Shown: one piece after another, positions 14,545 to 19,694 of the stretch
How positions within the stretch are numbered: position 1 is the stretch's first letter
Layout: each line of letters opens with the position of its first letter
From: an uncultured Lachnospiraceae bacterium
Lineage (GTDB): Bacteria > Bacillota > Clostridia > Lachnospirales > Lachnospiraceae
Direction: 5' to 3'
Assembly (NCBI GenBank): GCA_910586615.1
Contig: CAJUJP010000058.1
Span: 1 to 19,694 of the forward strand
DNA: 19,694 nt
Made by a program: the position numbers and the translations under genes
Notes under the pieces: generated by a model
What the model saw: the letters and a program-made list of their open reading frames with translations, nothing else
What the model was told of the DNA's origin: nothing
The model's database searches: none

Positions 14545-17049
14545 ATGGAAAAAAGAGTCATAAGTGAAAATTGGCAGATGCAGGTCATCGGAGAGAATGT
14601 TTATGGAATTTCGGAAGAGTGGCTTGCTATACAGGTGCCGGGATCTGTGTATAGTAATCTGTTGGAGAAAGGGCTTATGCCGGATCCCTATTACAGGACA
14701 AATGAACTTGAGGCATTGAAGCTGATGGAAAATGATTTTCGTTTCCGCACGGTATTTCAGATTTCAAAGGAGCAGATAGAGGGCGATTTTCTGCTGCTAT
14801 GCTTTGAAGGAATTGATACTTTGGCAAATGTCTACCTTAATGGAAGACTTTTGGGAAACGTTGACAATATGCATCGTATCTGGGAGTTTGATATTGCCGA
14901 GGCAGCAAAGGCCGGTGGGAATGAACTGCTGGTTGAGTTCGGTTCGCCGACGAAATATATAGAGGAAGAGGATCAGAAAGTCAGGACAGTAGGTTCAGCA
15001 GAGTGCATGAAAGGATATCCCCATCTCAGGAAGGCCCATTGTATGTTCGGGTGGGATTGGGGTCCGAGACTGCCGGATGTGGGAATTTTCCGTGAAGTAT
15101 TTGTTTTGTCCGGCCGAAAGGCAAGATTGGAACAGGTTTACATAACACAAGAGTGGGCGGAAACCGAAGTGGAAGTTCACTTTGATGTGTCGATTGAAAA
15201 CTTTGGCAAAGAGGAGAACTTCGAGGTCAGGACGGCGCTCTATGACAGGAACGGGGAATTGATCGGAAGAAAGTCTTCAAAGGAAGCTGTGGAACAGAAT
15301 CCGGCACAACAGGTAAAGCCGGAGGAGGACTGGGACAGAATTACAGTGCAGAACCCGGAACGCTGGTGGCCTCATGGCTACGGTGAGCAGCCGTTGTATC
15401 GGGCGGTGGTCACGCTGCTTGATGAAAACGGGGAAGAACTGGATGTATGGAGCCGCAGGATCGGACTGCGCACCATGACGGTCAACACCGGGAAAGATGA
15501 ATGGGGGGAATGCTTTGCCCATGAGGTGAACGGGGTGAAGATATTTGCCATGGGAGCGGATTACATTCCAGAGGACAATCTTTTATCCAGGGTGACGAGG
15601 GAGCGTACGGAAAAGCTGCTTCAGGATGCAGTGGCGGCGAACCATAACTGTATCAGAGTCTGGGGCGGCGGCTATTATCCTGACGACTGGTTTTTTGATT
15701 TGTGTGATGAACTGGGACTGATCGTATGGCAGGATTTCATGTTTGCCTGTGCCTCCTATGAGCTGGATGATGTTTTTGAGAGGAATTTCTGTGCGGAGAT
15801 CCGTGACAATGTGAGGCGCATCCGCCATCATGCCTGCCTTGGAATATGGTGCGGCAACAATGAAATGGAGACCCAGACTCTTGATAAGGTATGGAAGCCT
15901 TCGGAAAAGCAGAAGTATGATTATATTAAGATTTTTGAGTATATTATTCCGAAGATTTTGAAAGAGGAGGATCCGGTAACCTTTTACTGGCCGTCTTCAC
16001 CTTCTTCGGGTGGAAACTTTGATAATCCGTGGGATGAAAACAGGGGGGACACTCATTACTGGGACGTGTGGCATGGCAATAAGCCTTTTACGGAGTACCG
16101 CAAATTCCATTTCCGCTATCTGTCGGAATTCGGATTCCAGTCTTTTCCGTGTTTGAAAACAGTGGAAACCTTTACGGAACCGGAGGACCGGAATATTTTC
16201 TCAAGAGTGATGGAAATGCATCAGCGCAACGTGGCGGCTAACGGCAAGATTTTGAGTTATCTGTCTGCTACTTATCTGTATCCGGGGGATTTTGGAACAT
16301 TGCTGTATGCATCACAGCTTCTTCAGGCGGATGCAATCCGCTACGGGATCGAGCATTTCCGGAGGCATCGTGGAAGGTGCATGGGAACGGTGGTATGGCA
16401 GCTTAATGATATCTGGCCGGTGGCATCCTGGGCGAGCATTGACTATTACGGCCGCTGGAAGGCACTGCACTATGCGGAAAAACGGGCTTTTGCCCCGGTT
16501 ATGATTTCCTGTGAGGAAGTGGGAGAATTGAGTGAAAGGCCGTTCTGTATTTCCCAGCCCGAACCCATTGAGAAGTCCGTGCGGCTGCATGTGGCAAATG
16601 AGACGATGCAGACAGTAAAAGGAGTGGCGTACTGGCAGCTCAGACGTGCAGACGGTGAGATTCTTTTGGAAGGAAAAGAAGGGGTCACTGTCCTTCCACT
16701 GAGCGGTACATGGCTTCAAAAGCATGATTTTTCGGCATTTGATGAGTTGGAGGTTTATTTCAGCTTTGCTTTTGAATCGGAGGGGCGTGTGGTCTCTGAA
16801 AATACATGTCTGTTTACCGCACCGAAGCATTTTGCATTTGAGGATCCTGAGTTGTCCTGCACCAGAGAGGGGAACAGCCTGCTGATCAGTGCCCGGACTT
16901 ATGCGAAGAATGTGGAAATTGAGGGGATAGACGGGGATGTAAGGCTGTCAGATAACTTTTTTGATATGAATCCCGGCACGAAGCGGGTAGAGATTATGGA
17001 AGGAGATGCCTCAGAGTTTGCTTTGCGGTCGGTATATCAGATTCGGTAG
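14545..17049 (+). CDS. Beta-mannosidase, glycoside hydrolase family 2
   Basis: An exo-acting GH2 enzyme that releases terminal beta-mannose residues from manno-oligosaccharides or N-glycan cores. The 834 residues match bacterial beta-mannosidases. Order: jelly-roll sugar-binding domain (1-190), immunoglobulin-like domain (191-310), TIM barrel (about 311-640) and C-terminal beta domains. The acid/base is Glu440 (WCGNNE) and the nucleophile Glu528 (SEFGFQS); RWWPHGYG (273-280), FGWDWGPRLP (168-177) and RVWGGGYY (371-378) are family landmarks. There is no signal peptide, so it is cytoplasmic and must act on imported oligosaccharides. ATG 14545 follows AGGAGA by 9 bases and aligns with the family start. 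No sugar transporter or other glycosidase is adjacent, so it is not in a polysaccharide utilisation cluster within this window. Confidence 0.93.
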   Translation: MEKRVISENWQMQVIGENVYGISEEWLAIQVPGSVYSNLLEKGLMPDPYYRTNELEALKLMENDFRFRTVFQISKEQIEGDFLLLCFEGIDTLANVYLNGRLLGNVDNMHRIWEFDIAEAAKAGGNELLVEFGSPTKYIEEEDQKVRTVGSAECMKGYPHLRKAHCMFGWDWGPRLPDVGIFREVFVLSGRKARLEQVYITQEWAETEVEVHFDVSIENFGKEENFEVRTALYDRNGELIGRKSSKEAVEQNPAQQVKPEEDWDRITVQNPERWWPHGYGEQPLYRAVVTLLDENGEELDVWSRRIGLRTMTVNTGKDEWGECFAHEVNGVKIFAMGADYIPEDNLLSRVTRERTEKLLQDAVAANHNCIRVWGGGYYPDDWFFDLCDELGLIVWQDFMFACASYELDDVFERNFCAEIRDNVRRIRHHACLGIWCGNNEMETQTLDKVWKPSEKQKYDYIKIFEYIIPKILKEEDPVTFYWPSSPSSGGNFDNPWDENRGDTHYWDVWHGNKPFTEYRKFHFRYLSEFGFQSFPCLKTVETFTEPEDRNIFSRVMEMHQRNVAANGKILSYLSATYLYPGDFGTLLYASQLLQADAIRYGIEHFRRHRGRCMGTVVWQLNDIWPVASWASIDYYGRWKALHYAEKRAFAPVMISCEEVGELSERPFCISQPEPIEKSVRLHVANETMQTVKGVAYWQLRRADGEILLEGKEGVTVLPLSGTWLQKHDFSAFDELEVYFSFAFESEGRVVSENTCLFTAPKHFAFEDPELSCTREGNSLLISARTYAKNVEIEGIDGDVRLSDNFFDMNPGTKRVEIMEGDASEFALRSVYQIR

Positions 17050-17086
17050 GGAGAATTGAATTTGGTAAAATTTTTAATCGAATAAG

Positions 17087-17138
17087 GAGTATCTTGTCTG
17101 TTGATGCATAACAGGAGAAGATATTCGTGTGATTTTTT
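17087..17138 (+). terminator. Probable terminator after the mannosidase gene
   Basis: GAGTATCTT (17087-17095) pairs with AAGATATTC (17118-17126) with one wobble; inside, CTGTT (17098-17102) pairs with AACAG (17110-17114) around the loop GATGCAT. A run of six T (17133-17138) begins six bases past the stem, farther than usual, so efficiency is uncertain. Confidence 0.5.
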
Positions 17139-17280
17139 GTTGCAGTATGAAATAAATACATGCAGTTCTATGTGAAAAACACAAAATAATTTGTGTAAAT
17201 TGGTGTGAAAATCTGAAAAATATTCATGTATTTTAATGTGATTTTTGCGGAAAAATATATTGAAAATTACATGAAAAGAT
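17128..17280 (+). repeat. Phased TGTGA boxes upstream of the DUF4143 ATPase gene
   Basis: TGTGA occurs at 17128, 17171, 17204 and 17237; the last three are exactly 33 bases apart, and CATGAAAA at 17270 continues the phase. The units starting at 17171 and 17204 match at 22 of 33 positions, the next pair at 16. The block is rich in A tracts and contains a dyad, ACACAAA-ataa-TTTGTGT (17179-17196). It abuts the promoter at 17260-17288 and looks like a helically phased regulator array or bent DNA. Confidence 0.45.
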
Positions 17281-17288
17281 ACTATACT
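17260..17288 (+). promoter_or_regulatory. Sigma-A-type promoter of the DUF4143 ATPase gene
   Basis: TTGAAA (17260-17265) and TATACT (17283-17288) are separated by 17 bases, both five of six to consensus. The start site is near 17295, about 40 bases ahead of the ATG. The radical SAM gene is probably transcribed from here too. Confidence 0.75.
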
Positions 17289-17334
17289 AAAGCTGCAGAC
17301 TCTGTAATGTGTATGAACAGGAATGAGGTAAGCT

Positions 17335-18630
17335 ATGTATAGAAAGATTTTAGATTATTTGGAAGAATGGAGGACGAGTCCACACCGCAAGCCGTTGATT
17401 TTACAGGGGGCCAGACAGGTGGGCAAGACATATGCGGTTCTTGCGTTTGGACGCGCCTGCTATGATCAGGTGGCATATTTCAATTTTGAGACGAATCCAC
17501 GGTTAAACGAAACTTTTGCGGAGAATATCAGCCCTCAATATCTGATTCCGATCCTTTCCCATATTGCGGGACAAACAATTGTGAAAGAGAAGACATTGAT
17601 TGTATTTGACGAAATACAACTTTGTGAACGGGCACTTACTTCTTTGAAATATTTTTGTGAGGAGGCACCGGATTACCACATTATTGTGGCTGGCAGCCTG
17701 CTGGGGGTGGCTGTGAACCGGAAGCAGTTTTCTTTTCCGGTAGGGAAGGTCGATATTAAGACCATGTATCCGATGGATATGGAGGAATTTTTGTTTGCGC
17801 TTGGTGAGACAGAGCTTTCAGAGAGGATCAGGGAGTGCTTTGAGACAGATACACCTCTGCCGTCGGCACTGCATGATGCCGCGCTACAGTTATACAGACA
17901 ATATCTCGTTGTGGGTGGTATGCCGGAGTGTGTCACGAAGTTTGTGGAGACAGGAGATTACATTCTGGTCAGGCATGTGCAGGATACGATTCTTGCCAGA
18001 TATCTCAATGATATGAGCAAGTATAATAATCTGAATGAGATTAAGAAGACCAGGCTGGCCTATGACAGTATTACAACCCAATTATCGAAACAGAATACCC
18101 GATTCCAATATAAGCTTGTTAAGAAAGGCGGCCGGGCATCTGAATTTGAGAATGCCATTGAGTGGCTGCTGCTATCCGGCATTGTGTGGAAAGTATACCG
18201 GGCGGAACAGATCAGGAAGCCTCTTGAAAATTACCGGGATATTGATGCGTTTAAGATCTATGTTTCCGATGTGGGGCTTCTCTGTGCAAAGAAGGATCTG
18301 ATGGCCAATGATATTCTTTATATGGTAGAAGAATTGAATGATTTTAAAGGCGGTATGGTGGAGAACTACGTGAACACGCAGCTTGTGCAGAACGGATACA
18401 GGACCTGCTATTGGGAGTCACCGAGAGGCGCTGAGATTGATTTTATCATTCAGCGGGAGGGAAAACTGATTCCTGTTGAAGTAAAATCGGCAGATAATAC
18501 CAAAGCCAAGAGTCTGAAGGTTTATATGGACACATATGAGCCGGCTTATGCGATCAAGCTTTCGACAAAGAATTTCGGATTTGAGGACGGAAAAAAGACG
18601 GTTCCGCTGTATGCGGCTTTTTGCATCTGA
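17335..18630 (+). CDS. AAA ATPase with DUF4143 (PD-(D/E)XK-like) domain
   Basis: A 431-residue cytoplasmic protein of the AAA_14/DUF4143 family. The N-terminal ATPase has Walker A GARQVGKT (25-32), Walker B LIVFDE (88-93) and a sensor Ser121 in VAGSLLG. The C-terminal DUF4143 part ends with GAEIDFII and IPVEVKS: Glu367, Asp369, Glu382 and Lys384 fit a PD-(D/E)XK nuclease-type core, which is known for this family although nuclease activity is not generally established. Members are patchily distributed, often in multiple copies per genome, and have no agreed function. GAGG 6 bases before ATG 17335 supports the start. A strong promoter and a periodic TGTGA array lie upstream. The radical SAM gene begins 18 bases past its stop, so the two are probably one unit. 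Confidence 0.9.
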   Translation: MYRKILDYLEEWRTSPHRKPLILQGARQVGKTYAVLAFGRACYDQVAYFNFETNPRLNETFAENISPQYLIPILSHIAGQTIVKEKTLIVFDEIQLCERALTSLKYFCEEAPDYHIIVAGSLLGVAVNRKQFSFPVGKVDIKTMYPMDMEEFLFALGETELSERIRECFETDTPLPSALHDAALQLYRQYLVVGGMPECVTKFVETGDYILVRHVQDTILARYLNDMSKYNNLNEIKKTRLAYDSITTQLSKQNTRFQYKLVKKGGRASEFENAIEWLLLSGIVWKVYRAEQIRKPLENYRDIDAFKIYVSDVGLLCAKKDLMANDILYMVEELNDFKGGMVENYVNTQLVQNGYRTCYWESPRGAEIDFIIQREGKLIPVEVKSADNTKAKSLKVYMDTYEPAYAIKLSTKNFGFEDGKKTVPLYAAFCI

Positions 18631-18647
18631 GGGAGGATTGATGTTAC

Positions 18648-19565
18648 ATGGCGTGGAATGAATTGCGTATCAGTCCGTGTAATCTGTGTCCCAGAGAATG
18701 TCTGGCTGACCGTGCAGGCGGCTGGCCGGGCTTTTGTATGGTGGATGACAGGATCTATGTGGCGAGAGCCGCGCTGCATATGTGGGAGGAACCTTGCATA
18801 TCAGGGGAAAAGGGATCCGGTGCCGTTTTCTTTTCCGGCTGCAGTCTGCGTTGCGTGTACTGTCAGAACTATGAGATTGCGGCGGGCAGGCAGGGAAAAC
18901 CTGTTTCCGTGAAGCGTCTGGCGGAGATTTTTCTTGAATTGCAGGAAAAAGGCGCGGCGAACATTAATCTGGTGACACCGGATCATTATGTGACGGCTGT
19001 GGCGGAAGCTGTGCTTCTCGCAAAAGAGAAAGGGCTTGATCTTCCCGTTGTCTATAATTGCAGCGGTTACGCCAAAAGGGAAGTGATCAGGAATCTGGCA
19101 GGCATTGTGGATGTTTTTCTGACAGATTTTAAATATATGGACGAGGCGATGGCAGCAAACTATTCGTCGGCACCGGATTATCCGGAGAGAGCAAAGTCAG
19201 CGCTGGAAGAAATGGTTAACATAACACTGGATCCAACCTTTGACGAAAGCGGCATGATGCAGAGAGGAGTTATCGTCAGACATCTTCTGCTGCCGGGACA
19301 TAAGAAGAATGCAAAGGATGTGATCCGGTATGTCTATGAAACTTACGGTGACCGGGTATGGATCAGCCTGATGAACCAGTATACACCCTTTGACAGATTA
19401 AAAAATAATCCTGTTTACGGCGGGCTTTGCAGAAGAGTTACGAGAAGAGAATATGAGGCCGTGGTGGATTTTGCTCTCGGTCTGGGTGTCAGGAACGCCT
19501 TTATCCAGGAAGGAGATACGGCGGAAGAGAGTTTCATACCGGCTTTTGACGGAGAAGGAGTCTAA
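18648..19565 (+). CDS. PflX-like radical SAM protein (COG1313 type)
   Basis: A 305-residue radical SAM enzyme. The [4Fe-4S]/SAM motif is CSLRCVYC (Cys65, Cys69, Cys72). An N-terminal cysteine group, CNLC-PREC (Cys11, Cys14, Cys18) with Cys30, is typical of the PflX/COG1313 proteins annotated as putative pyruvate-formate-lyase activators, and may bind a second cluster or zinc. Conserved stretches include GSGAVFFSGC, NINLVTPDHY, YNCSGY and LMNQYTPF. No glycyl-radical enzyme is adjacent and the true substrate of this subgroup is not known, so the activase label should not be taken as proven. GGGAGGA precedes ATG 18648 by 10 bases. It ends six bases before a strong terminator stem. Confidence 0.9.
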   Translation: MAWNELRISPCNLCPRECLADRAGGWPGFCMVDDRIYVARAALHMWEEPCISGEKGSGAVFFSGCSLRCVYCQNYEIAAGRQGKPVSVKRLAEIFLELQEKGAANINLVTPDHYVTAVAEAVLLAKEKGLDLPVVYNCSGYAKREVIRNLAGIVDVFLTDFKYMDEAMAANYSSAPDYPERAKSALEEMVNITLDPTFDESGMMQRGVIVRHLLLPGHKKNAKDVIRYVYETYGDRVWISLMNQYTPFDRLKNNPVYGGLCRRVTRREYEAVVDFALGLGVRNAFIQEGDTAEESFIPAFDGEGV

Positions 19566-19570
19566 GGAGT

Positions 19571-19625
19571 AACAGCTCATGGTTCTTACAGAAGGAAATT
19601 TCTGTGGAAGTGTGGGCTGTTTTTT
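19571..19625 (+). terminator. Strong intrinsic terminator after the radical SAM gene
   Basis: A long hairpin pairs AACAGCTCATGG... (from 19571) with ...GTGTGGGCTGTT (to 19622), including ACAGAA (19588-19593) with TTCTGT near a short loop. One bulge, one mismatch and several wobbles are present. The stem runs straight into six T (19620-19625). Confidence 0.85.
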
Positions 19626-19659
19626 ATGGTATAGGAAATAAAGGCTGAGAGGGCAGATT

Positions 19660-19680
19660 ACACAAAATATTCGTTTGTGT
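19660..19680. repeat. Inverted repeat ACACAAA/TTTGTGT
   Basis: ACACAAA (19660-19666) and TTTGTGT (19674-19680) flank seven bases. The same arms, with a four-base spacer, occur at 17179-17196 ahead of the DUF4143 ATPase gene, so the pair of dyads brackets the ATPase-radical SAM unit. It could be an operator for a gene beyond the window. Confidence 0.4.
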
Positions 19681-19694
19681 CGGCTCTGTCGAAT

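Noticed and set aside
17171..17280. CRISPR array suggested by the 33-base period
   Set aside because: Only three to four degenerate units, no distinct conserved repeat and variable spacer, and no cas genes.
18648..19565. Pyruvate formate-lyase activating enzyme (PflA) identity
   Set aside because: The N-terminal cysteine group and overall pattern fit the PflX/COG1313 subgroup, and no pfl gene is adjacent.
19580..19642. 20-codon opening after the radical SAM gene, with AAGGAG ten bases upstream
   Set aside because: It lies almost entirely within the intrinsic terminator hairpin and its T tract, and the peptide shows no recognisable feature.

Overview
The window looks like a chromosomal segment of a gut-type Firmicute, most likely a Lachnospiraceae (Clostridium cluster XIVa) species. 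This is inferred from the mix of families rather than from a marker gene: a divergent PurA clade, a stand-alone flavodiiron protein, PdxS/PdxT vitamin B6 synthesis, a LytTR-DUF3021-ABC operon, a DUF4143 ATPase and a PflX-like radical SAM protein. Moderate GC, AGGAGG-type ribosome binding sites and AT-rich promoters fit. I see no rRNA, tRNA, CRISPR array, insertion sequence, integrase or phage gene.

Layout. 1-2300: purA (AMP synthesis) followed by an NADP-type short-chain dehydrogenase. 2300-4060: a LysR regulator and a HAD-IA phosphatase, ending at a bidirectional terminator shared with a convergent flavodiiron protein (4066-5223, minus) that has a good promoter of its own. 5224-5657: a 434-base gap holding that promoter and a compact run of three hairpins and a short palindrome just before tcdA (tRNA ct6A synthesis). 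6417-8293: pdxS and pdxT, the two subunits of pyridoxal-5'-phosphate synthase. 8509-11110: a two-gene unit of a zinc-ribbon acyltransferase and an Eis-like GNAT. 11361-13967: a four-gene operon of LytTR regulator, DUF3021 membrane protein, ABC ATPase and ABC-2 permease. 13980-14174 (minus): a small two-helix membrane protein. 14545-17049: cytoplasmic GH2 beta-mannosidase. 17335-19565: an AAA/DUF4143 ATPase and a PflX-like radical SAM protein, ended by a strong intrinsic terminator.

How the genes work together. Most of the window is housekeeping or single-operon metabolism. Clear functional units are pdxST (one enzyme complex) and the LytTR/DUF3021/ABC operon (regulator, probable membrane inhibitor and exporter). 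LysR and the SDR are adjacent and co-oriented; a regulatory link is possible but not shown. No obvious new multi-gene system is visible.

The less ordinary signals are small and mostly non-coding: an identical 19-base start region on lysR and pdxT that contains an ATG-TAA start-stop; a degenerate 33-base periodic TGTGA array abutting the promoter of the DUF4143 ATPase; a near-identical promoter-like motif ahead of purA and pdxS; the hairpin module before tcdA; and low-complexity insertions in PdxT and the GNAT protein. Family assignments rest on motifs and recalled family features; no database search was run.
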